From: Chloroflexota bacterium
GTDB taxonomy: Bacteria > Chloroflexota > Limnocylindria > Limnocylindrales > CSP1-4
Assembly: GCA_021785115.1 (NCBI GenBank)
Contig: JAJYGO010000399.1
Coordinates: forward strand, 1 to 18,057
DNA: 18,057 nucleotides
Direction: 5' to 3'
A model generated the notes under the pieces. It made no database searches and was not told where the DNA came from. It saw only the letters and a program-made list of their open reading frames with translations. Shown here piece after piece: positions 1 to 7,300 of this stretch (position 1 is its first letter; each line of letters begins with the position of its first letter). The position numbers were made by a program, and so were the translations under genes.

Positions 1-1864
1 CCTCGGCCGCTCGGACCGTCTCCACCGCAGCCCACAGTTCCTGCCATCCATCGGGCAGGATCGCTCGGCCCTCGGCGCTGCGTTCCAGTTCCGCCACCAC
101 GCGAGCGATGTCGTCGAGGCGCGCGCGCTCCTCCTCTCGGGCGAGCGAGCGGACGAGCGGCTCGAGGACGGCGTTCGGGCCCAGCACCCCGTCAGAACGA
201 GGCGCGGCGCCCCAGCTCGCGTCCGTGAGGGCCTCCGCCAGGTCGTCGAACGCCGCGTCGGCGTGGCCGAGCAGGAGGAGGATGAGCCGGATCAGGTCGG
301 CGGATGAGCGGAGCTCGGCTGCAAGGATCCGGTCGAGCCGATCGGCGGGATCGCCCCGCAGCTCGGCGCGGACGAGGAATGAGCACGCCAGGGCGGGCTC
401 CGTCCCGGGCGTCACGTTGACGACGAAGAACGCCGTCAGGGCCGCGAACGAGAGGTCCCATTGGGCCGCCAGGCGCTCGCCTTCACGCCGCGGCTCAATC
501 GCAAGTGCGCTTCCCACAGACACCGGCCGGACCGTCAGCGCTACCGGGCTGCCATGACCAGTGGACCACTCGTCGATCGTTGCCGGCGACCCTGCGGCGG
601 ACAACCGGACACGGAAGAGGTCGTTCGGCAGGCGCTCAATGTCGGCGGTGAATCGGAGCGAGCCGATCGCGCGCGCTAGGGCGTCGATCTCGCGCTCTGC
701 CACCTCGGCCACGCTCTCGGGTACGGGCTCCGGGGAAGGGACGTGATCGGCGAGGAGGTCGCCGAATACCAGGCCACCCTGCCCCGTCGGTACCGAGAGG
801 GATTTCACCCCGTGCGTCGTGTTGCGGCCCCGGAGCTCGACGAGGAACTCGACGTTCGCGTCGAACGCGGCGCGCGTCGCGTTGGCGGAGCCGGTCCAGA
901 TCCGCGACCACCACGGCTCGTCGACCACGAAGAGCTTGGCGTGGAGGCCGCGCAGGGGGTCGGAACCGGCATCCGGCGTCTCTTCCGGTGTCGTGCTCGC
1001 CGCCTCGACCTGCTCGGCATCCGGATCGAGGATGCACGTCCGCGTCGCGTGCGCGAGGGCTGCCTGACCGAGCGCGTCGAGTGTTTCGGCCCGGCTGACG
1101 ACCACGTGGCCCTGGGGCGCCGGGAGGAACTCGGAGAGGAAGTCCGGGCTGACGAACGGCGAGACGACGAGTCGGCCCCAGCCACCGGAGGGGAAGGGCC
1201 AGGCGCGCCGGCCGTCATGCCCGATCGGACACATCCGGACGAACGCGAGCCCGTCGGGAAGCGGGTCCCAGGCTACCGTGGCGAGGTCGGCCGCGAGATC
1301 CGAGACGGCCTGCCGGCGCTCGTCCGTGACGGGCGCGACCGCGAGTCCGGGCAGCGTCGCGACGAACTCGGCCAGCGGCTGCGAGCGCTCGTCGGGTGCG
1401 TCGGTCGCGGTTCCCTCGAGACGAAGGATGGTGTCCCAGGAGCGGTCGAAGGTGAGGTTGCGGGAGAGGCACAGGAAGCGATAGCGAGGGGCACCTCCCC
1501 CGACGAACCGCATCGCCCAGATCTTCGGGTGGAAGATGCCGCCGGGTCGAGGGGCGCGTACCGGCACGACGGCGGACTCGAGGTAGGCAAGCGCGGGCCG
1601 GAAGGGCGGCACCCGGATCTCGCCGGCCTGGGCGAAGACCGTGATCCGTTGGGCGTGCCGACGCACCGCCTCGACGACCGCCACCGGGTTTGCCAGCGGA
1701 CGCCCGTCGTCGGCCTCGACGTCGAACATGGCGAAGGCAACCGGCGCCAACAGGAGGGCGTTGAGATCGAGCGTGAAGGTGGTGCCGACGGCGCAGTCGA
1801 GCGTGTATCCCGGCGGTGGCCGCAGGGCCTCGATCAGCGGCTGGCGACGTTCCGGTTCAAGCAT
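1..1864 (-). CDS. Phospholipase D-like protein (partial, C-terminus off the left edge)
   Basis: The frame is open from the ATG at 1864 to the left edge, giving 621 codons with no stop, so the C-terminus is missing. Two PLD-type half-sites are visible. The first is FHPKIW (H112, K114) followed by CLSRN (S134, N136). The second is HAKLFV (H308, K310) followed by GSAN (325-328). Both follow the HxK(x)nGSxN layout of PLD-superfamily nucleases and phosphatidyltransferases. The usual Asp of the HKD motif is not obvious at the first site; D315 follows the second. No signal peptide or TM segment is seen, so it is probably cytoplasmic. The ATG lies inside the end of the upstream DUF6361 gene (8-bp overlap) and has no clear Shine-Dalgarno, which suggests translational coupling. 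PLD proteins in such accessory operons are often nucleases, but whether the substrate here is DNA or lipid is not shown. The N-terminal half outside the motifs is unrecognised. Confidence 0.85.
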   Translation of the reverse strand, partial: MLEPERRQPLIEALRPPPGYTLDCAVGTTFTLDLNALLLAPVAFAMFDVEADDGRPLANPVAVVEAVRRHAQRITVFAQAGEIRVPPFRPALAYLESAVVPVRAPRPGGIFHPKIWAMRFVGGGAPRYRFLCLSRNLTFDRSWDTILRLEGTATDAPDERSQPLAEFVATLPGLAVAPVTDERRQAVSDLAADLATVAWDPLPDGLAFVRMCPIGHDGRRAWPFPSGGWGRLVVSPFVSPDFLSEFLPAPQGHVVVSRAETLDALGQAALAHATRTCILDPDAEQVEAASTTPEETPDAGSDPLRGLHAKLFVVDEPWWSRIWTGSANATRAAFDANVEFLVELRGRNTTHGVKSLSVPTGQGGLVFGDLLADHVPSPEPVPESVAEVAEREIDALARAIGSLRFTADIERLPNDLFRVRLSAAGSPATIDEWSTGHGSPVALTVRPVSVGSALAIEPRREGERLAAQWDLSFAALTAFFVVNVTPGTEPALACSFLVRAELRGDPADRLDRILAAELRSSADLIRLILLLLGHADAAFDDLAEALTDASWGAAPRSDGVLGPNAVLEPLVRSLAREEERARLDDIARVVAELERSAEGRAILPDGWQELWAAVETVRAAE

Positions 1865-3089
1865 GCGGCCGTGCTCGAAGCCCATCCGCGATGTCGACCG
1901 CGAGGGTGCGGCCCTCGGCCCACCGGTACGTGTTCTCGTAGACGCCGCTTGCCCCGTTCCAGCGCTCGAGCGCCCGGCGGTTCTGCAGCCGCGCGAGCGA
2001 GCGCTTGAGTCGCCGCTCCCGGTCCACGATGAGCGCGCGGACGGCCGGATCGTCGGGGGCAGGGCGGGGCGCCTCGAGCACCGCCGCCATCCAGGCGTCT
2101 GCGAAGCGCCGGGCCTGGTCGACGCGGCCGGACGCGTGCCGCTCGACGGCCGCCCAGAGATCGGCGCGTTCCCAGCCGCGCAGGACCGGCAGCTCTGGGT
2201 CCAAGCGCTCCGTCACCCACCGTGCGTACTGCGCGCGATACATGTCTTCAAGTGAGCCGTCGCGCAGCCCGGCGCGGCGTGCCGCGTCCGACAGGGCGAT
2301 GTTGTAGACAAGCACCGCGCCGTACATCAGCAGCGAGAACCGCCGGGCGAGCTCGACCTCGTGGCGCAGCGGCGCGGGAGCATCGGCGAGGCCGGGGTGC
2401 TGCCAGGGAGCGTCGACTCGGTCGAGGCGCGCCGGGTGCGTGAGCGTCCAGGCCAGCAGCGACTGCGGGGCGCTGGTGATCATGCGCTCGCGCAGGAACG
2501 TCGCATCCTCGACTCGCAGGTGGAAATCGACGCGCCTGAACAGATCCTCCGGCGCCTCGGGAAGCGCGGGGTGCCAGTTGCGATGCCCGAGGTCAACGAC
2601 CTCGCGCTCGTCGCCCTCCGCTCGTGAGGGGCCGGCCGTGGCGTGGAAGTGGTCGAGCGACGCGTGGTAGCGGCCGATGGAGCCCGGCACGAGGCGGATC
2701 CCGTGACGCTGCAGTCCGGCCCAGTAGAGGACGGCCGGGGGCCGCAGCAGTTTCTCCCGCGCGTCGATGCCGATCACGCCCTCGGACTCGCCGCCTGCGA
2801 CCAGGGCCCGGACGAGATCGGCCTGCAGCTGCCGGGCTCGCGCGTCCGCCCGCGCGGTCGGCGTTCGCTCCGACTCCAGTCGGCGATAGATCCAAGGGAC
2901 GAAGAGCCAGTAGCGGGCCCGCGAGTGCAGGGTCGAGGTGCCCGGGAAGAAGTCATCGGCGAATGCATCGCGCACCACCCCCAGGCCGAGCTCATCGACT
3001 GTGCCCTTCTCCCGGAACAGGTCGATGACGCCGAGCATCGTGCGTCGCTCGCGCTCCGAGTAGTCCAGCCACGCAAAGGTGCTCGTCAC
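1857..3089 (-). CDS. DUF6361 family protein
   Basis: This 410-aa protein matches what I recall of the DUF6361 family. It has an N-terminal AWLDYSERER box (6-15), then TVDELGLG and VRDAFADDFFPGTSTL (about 30-54), then a SRARYWLFVPWIYRRLE segment (56-72). These are the family's most conserved features, and the length is typical. The biochemical function is unknown. No TM segment or catalytic motif that I can name is present. The GTG start at 3089 overlaps the stop of the upstream HD-hydrolase gene by 4 bp (GTGA). The 3' end overlaps the start of the PLD-like gene by 8 bp. All three genes are therefore very likely one transcript and one functional unit. The Arg/Trp-rich C-terminal part (about 330-410) is basic and could bind nucleic acid, which is inference only. 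Confidence 0.85.
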   Translation of the reverse strand: MTSTFAWLDYSERERRTMLGVIDLFREKGTVDELGLGVVRDAFADDFFPGTSTLHSRARYWLFVPWIYRRLESERTPTARADARARQLQADLVRALVAGGESEGVIGIDAREKLLRPPAVLYWAGLQRHGIRLVPGSIGRYHASLDHFHATAGPSRAEGDEREVVDLGHRNWHPALPEAPEDLFRRVDFHLRVEDATFLRERMITSAPQSLLAWTLTHPARLDRVDAPWQHPGLADAPAPLRHEVELARRFSLLMYGAVLVYNIALSDAARRAGLRDGSLEDMYRAQYARWVTERLDPELPVLRGWERADLWAAVERHASGRVDQARRFADAWMAAVLEAPRPAPDDPAVRALIVDRERRLKRSLARLQNRRALERWNGASGVYENTYRWAEGRTLAVDIADGLRARPHA

Positions 3090-3883
3090 GGTGTGTTCTG
3101 GCCGGGTGGAGCGGGGTGGGAAGTGGCTGCGGACCGGCGGGCCACACGCGAGTCGGTCGTCCCGCGCTCCTCGGCGTCGACGAGACGCTCGAGCGCAGCC
3201 ACCGCCTCATCGAGCTCGTCGAGCAGACCGGCCGGCGCCGCGGGGTTGGCGCGCAGCTCCCGGAGCGACGCGGCGTAGTACCAGAGGGTCCCCTCGCGAC
3301 CGCCCTTGAAGCGCGCCCAGAGGGCATCGCCCTGGGCGCGGTAGTCGCGCACGACCGAGCGCGCGTTGTGGAGCTTGTCGGCGCAGAGCACCAGGGCGGC
3401 GGAGGCGTCGAGGGTGCCGAGGTGGGCGAGATGGGCCCGCTTGCGCGCCTGCCACTCGGCCTTCGCCGACGGGTCCTCGACGGTCGAGTCGGAGCAGGCC
3501 AGCACGATATCGGCCACCCGCTCGCCGAACTGGGTGCGGATCCGCTCGAGGGTCCGCAGGCCGCCCTGGTCCTCCACCGTGTCGTGCAGGAGTCCCGCGA
3601 TCGCCTCGTCCTCGTCGCCCCCGGCCTCCAGCACCAGCGAGGCCACCCCCAGGGGATGCGCGAGATAGGGCACCCCGGTCCCCTTGCGGACCTGCCCGTC
3701 GTGGAGCTCGGCGGCCAGCGCGACGGCGGCGAGGAAGCGGGCCCCCGGTCGAACCTCACGCACCGGCCGGTCCTGCGCGCCGCCTGCAGCGGACGGCCGG
3801 GGTCGGCCGTCCCGCCCCATCGGAGCACGCGATCCCGGGTCGCTCCCGCATGTCCCCTCGCTGCGCCTGCCGGCCGTCATCAT
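3086..3883 (-). CDS. HD-domain (p)ppGpp hydrolase-like protein (small alarmone hydrolase type)
   Basis: The protein resembles the HD hydrolase domain of RelA/SpoT and MESH1. It has HDGQVRKGTGVPYLAHP (61-77), AGLLHDTVED (96-105) and CADKLHNARS (167-176). By analogy with Rel enzymes the metal ligands would be H76, H100, D101 and D169, and the H76-H100 spacing of 24 residues equals that in Rel. No synthetase, TGS or ACT domain follows, so it would be a stand-alone hydrolase removing the 3' pyrophosphate of (p)ppGpp or a related nucleotide. Residues 1-45 are low-complexity and the true start is uncertain. ATG at 3883 is listed; ATG at 3820 or a GTG near 3763 would remove most of that stretch, and none has a convincing ribosome-binding site. 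It is the first gene of the operon and overlaps the DUF6361 gene by 4 bp. In toxSAS systems such hydrolases act as antitoxins, but no synthetase gene is visible here. Confidence 0.8.
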   Translation of the reverse strand: MMTAGRRSEGTCGSDPGSRAPMGRDGRPRPSAAGGAQDRPVREVRPGARFLAAVALAAELHDGQVRKGTGVPYLAHPLGVASLVLEAGGDEDEAIAGLLHDTVEDQGGLRTLERIRTQFGERVADIVLACSDSTVEDPSAKAEWQARKRAHLAHLGTLDASAALVLCADKLHNARSVVRDYRAQGDALWARFKGGREGTLWYYAASLRELRANPAAPAGLLDELDEAVAALERLVDAEERGTTDSRVARRSAATSHPAPPGQNTP

Positions 3884-4347
3884 CCCCCACCACTGGGGGC
3901 ACGATCAATCCCCGCTGTGCCAGCTCGTATGACACGGCAACCCGGAATCGATGCGGTTGTGGTGCAGGGCGGCAGCGGGCATGTCGCGGCGCTTGTCCGG
4001 CGCCCGTCGCGATGGCGCACACTGCCTCGCATGGACTTGCCGCTGCGCCTCGCCGGCGCGCTGTGGGCCACCTGGTGGGAAACACCGCGCGGGAGCTCCT
4101 CCTCGCCGACGAGACCCGGGTGATCGATGGAACGAGCTGACGGCCTTACCAGGAGCTGGCCCCAGAATGTGGCCCCTCGCCGCACGTGCCAAAGCTGGGA
4201 CCTCGGGAACGCGCAGCCGGTCGGGTCAAGGAGGCTCGTTCCTTCCGCGCCCGCCCTTTCCCGGCTCCAGCAGTCACCGTCCAGACGGACGTGCTATAGT
4301 TCCCGCCGGAGCGTAGCTGATACTGCGGGCGATATCATGTCGAGAGT
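3884..4347. other. Intergenic region between divergent operons
   Basis: This 464-bp stretch separates the minus-strand HD-hydrolase operon from the plus-strand hicA operon. Open frames on both strands are short, lack ribosome-binding sites and have Arg/Pro/Ala-rich composition, so I see no credible gene. It should hold the promoters of both operons. Only the hicA-side element near 4292-4300 is recognisable. The last 60 bases contain GATA(10 nt)TATC (4318-4335), a possible half-site pair for HicB autorepression, though the match is short. Confidence 0.5.
4292..4300 (+). promoter_or_regulatory. Extended -10 promoter element upstream of hicA
   Basis: TGCTATAGT fits the TGnTATAAT extended -10 pattern with one mismatch in the hexamer. 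It lies 47 bp before the hicA start codon. No good -35 hexamer lies 16-18 bp upstream (the sequence there is CAGTCAC), which is tolerated at extended -10 promoters. It stands out because the surrounding DNA is very GC-rich. Its assignment to the hicAB operon rests on position. Confidence 0.45.
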
Positions 4348-4596
4348 ATGGACCCGAGCTGCCACGAGCTGATCGAGCAGCTCAAGTCCGACAAGAAGAA
4401 CCGGACGTTCCGAGAGCTGCAGAGGATGCTGGAGGCCAACGGGTTCGTGATGCATCCCAGGAGCGGCGGTAGCCATCGAGTGTTCACGAGACGTGGGTGT
4501 TCTTCTCGAGTCGTCTTGATCGAGGGGTCTGACCCCGTGCTGGCGGCATATGTCCGCAGCGTCATCCGCGCCCTCGAGGAGTGCTGCAATGAGTGA
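4348..4596 (+). CDS. hicA: HicA-like mRNA interferase toxin
   Basis: This 82-aa protein has the small dsRBD-like HicA/YcfA layout. FRELQRMLEANGF (21-33) matches the family's N-terminal helix and turn. GSHRVF (41-46) carries the conserved His (H43) that is catalytic in HicA toxins. SSRVVLIEGSDPVLAAYVRS fills the C-terminal strand and helix region. In known systems HicA cleaves mRNA and is neutralised by HicB. The start at 4348 follows a weak GAGAG box. The 3' end overlaps hicB by 8 bp, the toxin-first order usual for hicAB. The gene is visibly less GC-rich than its neighbours, which fits horizontal gain. Confidence 0.88.
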   Translation: MDPSCHELIEQLKSDKKNRTFRELQRMLEANGFVMHPRSGGSHRVFTRRGCSSRVVLIEGSDPVLAAYVRSVIRALEECCNE

Positions 4597-5134
4597 TGAG
4601 GTGAACCTGCAAGGGTATCGACTCGAGGTGTACGTCGACCCAGAAGATGGATCGTGGGTGGCCGAGGCGCCCGACCTCCCCGGCTGCGTGGCGGCAGGCA
4701 CCACCTATTCCGAGGCGGTAGAACGGGTCGCCGACGCGATCGAGGCCTGGATCGCTGCGGCTCGTGCCGACGGCGGCCCGGTGCCTCAGCCCAGCATCGA
4801 CGACGATGAGTACAGCGGCCGTTTCCTGCTGCGCCTGCCGAAGGGGCTGCATCGACAACTGGCGCGACAGGCCAGGCGCGAGAGGGTCAGTCTCAATCAG
4901 TACTGCTCGAACGCTCTGGCGCAGTTCGTGGCGATCGGACAGTTCTCGGAGGGCCTCGCCCGGACCTACGTGTACGACGCCAGTCGCGCCTTCCTCACCA
5001 ACCGTCCGCTGACTACGACCGTGTACGCGGCATCTGCGGCACGGGAAGAGCCGGCCTGGTCGCGCATGGCTTCGACCGTGGGGAACCGCGGGGCAGCATT
5101 CAGGTCGCGGCCCGAAGTCGAGAGAGTGGCGTGA
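4589..5134 (+). CDS. hicB: HicB-like antitoxin with RHH DNA-binding domain and C-terminal tail
   Basis: I chose the ATG at 4589 because a GAGGAG box lies 7 bases upstream (4576-4581) and the protein then begins directly with the HicB fold; an in-frame GTG or ATG at 4550 would only add sequence lying inside hicA. The 181-aa product has a HicB-type partial RNase-H fold (about 10-60: YRLEVYVDPEDGSWVAEAPD, then LPGCVAAGTTYSEAVE and an IEAWI helix). A linker leads to a ribbon-helix-helix domain (about 77-116: SGRFLLRLPKGLHRQLARQA, then SLNQYCSNALAQFV). It should bind and inhibit HicA and repress its own operon. A tail of about 60 residues (120-181) is longer than I expect for the family and is unrecognised. 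Its stop overlaps the next gene's GTG by 4 bp. Confidence 0.88.
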   Translation: MSDEVNLQGYRLEVYVDPEDGSWVAEAPDLPGCVAAGTTYSEAVERVADAIEAWIAAARADGGPVPQPSIDDDEYSGRFLLRLPKGLHRQLARQARRERVSLNQYCSNALAQFVAIGQFSEGLARTYVYDASRAFLTNRPLTTTVYAASAAREEPAWSRMASTVGNRGAAFRSRPEVERVA

Positions 5135-5544
5135 AATTCGAGTATCTGTCCCTCGCCGACGCAGCCAACAATGGCCCTGACGGGAAGCTGAACGTGCTCG
5201 GCTTGGGGCCTCGGGTCCTCAATCTGGCCGCCCTGCCCGGAGGTGTGCCGCTGGCGATCATCGGAGGCGTGTCGGCGGGCATCGAAGAGGCCGGCGAGTA
5301 CGACCTCGACCTTCGACTGATCGAGCCGGACGGGACTGATGTGCCTCTCGTGAGTGCACGGGCGCTCGTGCCCAGCGATGTGCAGGACACGCGTGCTCCG
5401 ACAGGCGCCGGTTTCGTGGTGGCGTGGTTCGGGCCTTTCCGCCTTGAGGGTCTCCACAGGATCCACGCCCAGTTCGGTCAGGCCACGGCCGACTACGAGT
5501 TCGTGGTCCGACTTGTTCGACCCGAGTCCCCTCTGACGCCGTAA
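5131..5544 (+). CDS. DUF6941-like protein co-transcribed with hicAB
   Basis: This 137-aa protein starts at a GTG that overlaps the hicB stop (GTGA), with an AGAGAG-type ribosome-binding site just upstream. It begins FEYLSLADAANNGPDGKLNV, then LGLGPRVLNL, which resembles the start of the DUF6941 family (a short strand, then a DGKLNVLG-like turn). It continues as an all-beta-looking domain with a YDLDLRLIEPDG strand and a final FVVRLVRP strand. There is no signal peptide and no catalytic motif. The tight overlap means it is translated with the toxin-antitoxin pair, so it may modulate or depend on it. Alternatively it may simply sit downstream on the same transcript. Family assignment is from memory of its pattern. 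Confidence 0.7.
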   Translation: MKFEYLSLADAANNGPDGKLNVLGLGPRVLNLAALPGGVPLAIIGGVSAGIEEAGEYDLDLRLIEPDGTDVPLVSARALVPSDVQDTRAPTGAGFVVAWFGPFRLEGLHRIHAQFGQATADYEFVVRLVRPESPLTP

Positions 5545-5755
5545 GTCATCCGCGGCGCGTTGGAAACCGGACCGAGATGGTATCCGCGCTGCACGCGGTT
5601 TCATGAAGGAGCCAGGGCGGTGCGAGGCTACGCTCTGCCAGGCGGCCGCTTCGGGTGCGGGGGGCAGGCGTGCGCAGGGCAGAGCGAGTGACCGGTGGTT
5701 CTGTGTTCTCCGTGACGCGCTCGCCGTCTTCGTGTTGGTAGTCGGGCTCTCCCAG

Positions 5756-6310
5756 TCACCGCCCTTGCCCGGGGTGACCCGCCCGTCTGTCCTGTCCGGC
5801 AACCTGGTCTCGGGGATCCAAGGCGTCGGCCGCGCGACCGCCCTGTCCGTCGCCGTCGCCTGCGACTTCGTGCCCGTCGAGGCCGGTTGCCGACGCGGTC
5901 ATGGAGCGACGTGAGGGCCCACCGATCCGCATGGCTGCATCGTCCGCCGCGAGCTCTCCCCGAAGGCGCGGCGCCCATGCGAGCCGCAGACGTTCTCGAT
6001 CGAGGACCTGCACAAGGGCCTCGGACACGTCCATCTGCGGGTCCTCAGGTGCGATCGCCATGAGCTCTTCGAGGCTTCGTCGGGGAGGCTCCTCCAGCCA
6101 CTCGAGAAGCTCTCTCCGCAGATCGCGGATGGCGAGTTGGCGGAGACGGCCGCCGCGTGCGACCTCTGCCCAGAACAGCTGGCGGAACTGAGCCGCGCGG
6201 GCGACCTCGGCGGGGTCATCAAACGAGACCCCCTCGGCGATGTTCCACAGGTCGAGGTACGCCTCAAGCTCGGCCGGGGAGCACTCCATCTCGTTGGCCC
6301 GGCTGAACAT
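5756..6310 (-). CDS. Hypothetical protein, second gene of a two-gene operon
   Basis: I place the start at the ATG at 6310 because a GGAG box lies 9 bases upstream (6320-6323). An in-frame ATG at 6382 is also possible, since it overlaps the upstream stop as TGATG and would add 24 residues. The 184-aa product is not recognised. Residues 1-125 look genuine: acidic and helical, with CSPAELEAYLDLWNIAEG (9-26), FRQLFWAEV, RRELLEWLEEPPRRSLEELM and SEALVQVLDRERLRLAW. After about residue 130 the sequence becomes Gly/Ala/Arg/Asp-rich and reads like out-of-frame translation. The true protein may end near there through a frameshift, or the tail may be disordered. No TM segment is present. Confidence 0.5.
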   Translation of the reverse strand: MFSRANEMECSPAELEAYLDLWNIAEGVSFDDPAEVARAAQFRQLFWAEVARGGRLRQLAIRDLRRELLEWLEEPPRRSLEELMAIAPEDPQMDVSEALVQVLDRERLRLAWAPRLRGELAADDAAMRIGGPSRRSMTASATGLDGHEVAGDGDGQGGRAADALDPRDQVAGQDRRAGHPGQGR

Positions 6311-6381
6311 CTCGGGACGCTCCTGGCCCGGCGCCGGCCAGCCGGGGGTATCGGTCCGACCCTTCCCGTCAGGGCGCGCCA

Positions 6382-6639
6382 TCAGGCTGCCACCGCCATC
6401 GGGGCATAGCCGACCCCGCCGTGTGCCGAGCGCATCATCACGACGCGGCCCAGTCGCACCTCCTCCCCCAGCGCCCGCACGAGTGGCCCGCGGTACAGGT
6501 ACTCGTGGTTCCGGGCCCAGCCGTGCAGCTGGCGGCTGAGGTATGTGGCGGGCGTCAGGGGGCGATCGCCCCGTGCGACGCGCTGCGCCGAGTCGCAGAG
6601 GTAAGGATCGAGGTACATCGAGCGCCGCTTACCGGCCAT
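6382..6639 (-). CDS. Small hypothetical protein, first gene of a two-gene operon
   Basis: This 85-aa product starts at the ATG at 6639, with a GGAG box 9 bases upstream (6649-6652). The same frame stays open far upstream, but that part has shadow composition. It is basic, reading MAGKRRSMYLDPYL at the N-terminus, then PLTPATYLSRQLHGWARNHE and a strand-rich end (VRLGRVVMMRS). Small size, basic charge and position ahead of a coupled acidic helical protein recall a DNA-binding partner in a two-gene module, but I cannot assign a fold. Its stop overlaps the next frame's ATG (TGATG). Confidence 0.6.
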   Translation of the reverse strand: MAGKRRSMYLDPYLCDSAQRVARGDRPLTPATYLSRQLHGWARNHEYLYRGPLVRALGEEVRLGRVVMMRSAHGGVGYAPMAVAA

Positions 6640-6925
6640 CACGACGGACTCCAGTACGGACCAGCGCCGCGGTCCCGCCACTCGGGTCCGCGGGTGACGC
6701 TGGATCGTCGGCCACGAGGGCCTCGTGTCAACCCCGGGCTGGCGCATCTTCCGAGACCCGCCGAGGGAGACGGAGCCGCGCCGACCCGCCCGGCTGACCC
6801 GCCGGGCGGCCTCACGATCCTCCGTCGCAGAACCCCGCCTCGCTTGACGGGACCGACCTCCGTTCCGAGGCTGCCCTGACTGCGCCGGCGCGGGTGCTGC
6901 CGGGCATGCCGCGGGAGGATGGACG

Positions 6926-7300
6926 ATGAGCGAGGACGTCTGGCCGGTCCCCCTGACCTGCCCGGCCTGCGGGGTCCCGGCGACGACGCGGCTGTGCCGC
7001 CTGCACCACTCCGCCTCGGGCGACGACATCGAATGCGCCATCTGCGGGTTGCGCGTCTGGGAGGGCCAGCTCCTCGCGCGTGGGCGGGACCTCGGCGAGG
7101 ACGAGGTGGACGCCGAGGTGGCGCGCCGGCTCGGCCTGGCCCTGCCCCTCGACCCGTCCCTGCAGGCGGTGCCACCCGAGCAGCGCTCCGCGGGCCTGGC
7201 GGTGGCGTCCGACCCGGGCCACCGGCGTCCGGCGCCGCGGCTGCCCTCCTCGATCACCGTGCGCTGGCGCGCAGACCGACCCCCGGAGGCGGGACGGTGA
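6926..7300 (+). CDS. Zinc-ribbon-like small protein
   Basis: This 124-aa protein has a strong ribosome-binding site (GGGAGG, 6913-6918) 7 bases before the ATG. The N-terminal 45 residues hold CPAC (12-15), C24, H27/H28 and CAIC (37-40). This fits one or two zinc-binding knuckles of the C-x2-C...C-x2-C type. The C-terminal half is Pro/Arg-rich and probably flexible. It is the first gene of a plus-strand set; its stop overlaps the next gene's GTG by 4 bp. The family and function are not recognised; binding of DNA or a protein partner is plausible. Confidence 0.7.
   Translation: MSEDVWPVPLTCPACGVPATTRLCRLHHSASGDDIECAICGLRVWEGQLLARGRDLGEDEVDAEVARRLGLALPLDPSLQAVPPEQRSAGLAVASDPGHRRPAPRLPSSITVRWRADRPPEAGR

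Noticed and set aside
743..2008. Long plus-strand frame of 421 codons opposite the PLD-like gene
   Set aside because: It is antisense to a frame with clear PLD motifs. Its translation is Arg/Gly/Glu-rich with no domain, as expected for the mirror of a high-GC gene.
3116..4123. Plus-strand frame of 335 codons opposite the HD hydrolase
   Set aside because: The minus strand carries the HD motifs with correct spacing. The plus-strand product has no family features and no ribosome-binding site.
4966..5802. Minus-strand frame of 278 codons opposite hicB and the DUF6941-like gene
   Set aside because: It is a shadow of recognised plus-strand genes with overlap-coupled starts.
5603..5914. Plus-strand frame with GIQGVGRATALSVAV, faintly like the GIG box of IS110-type transposases
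   Set aside because: It is too short, with no catalytic residues, no ribosome-binding site and no inverted repeats. The likeness is not enough to call a transposase remnant.
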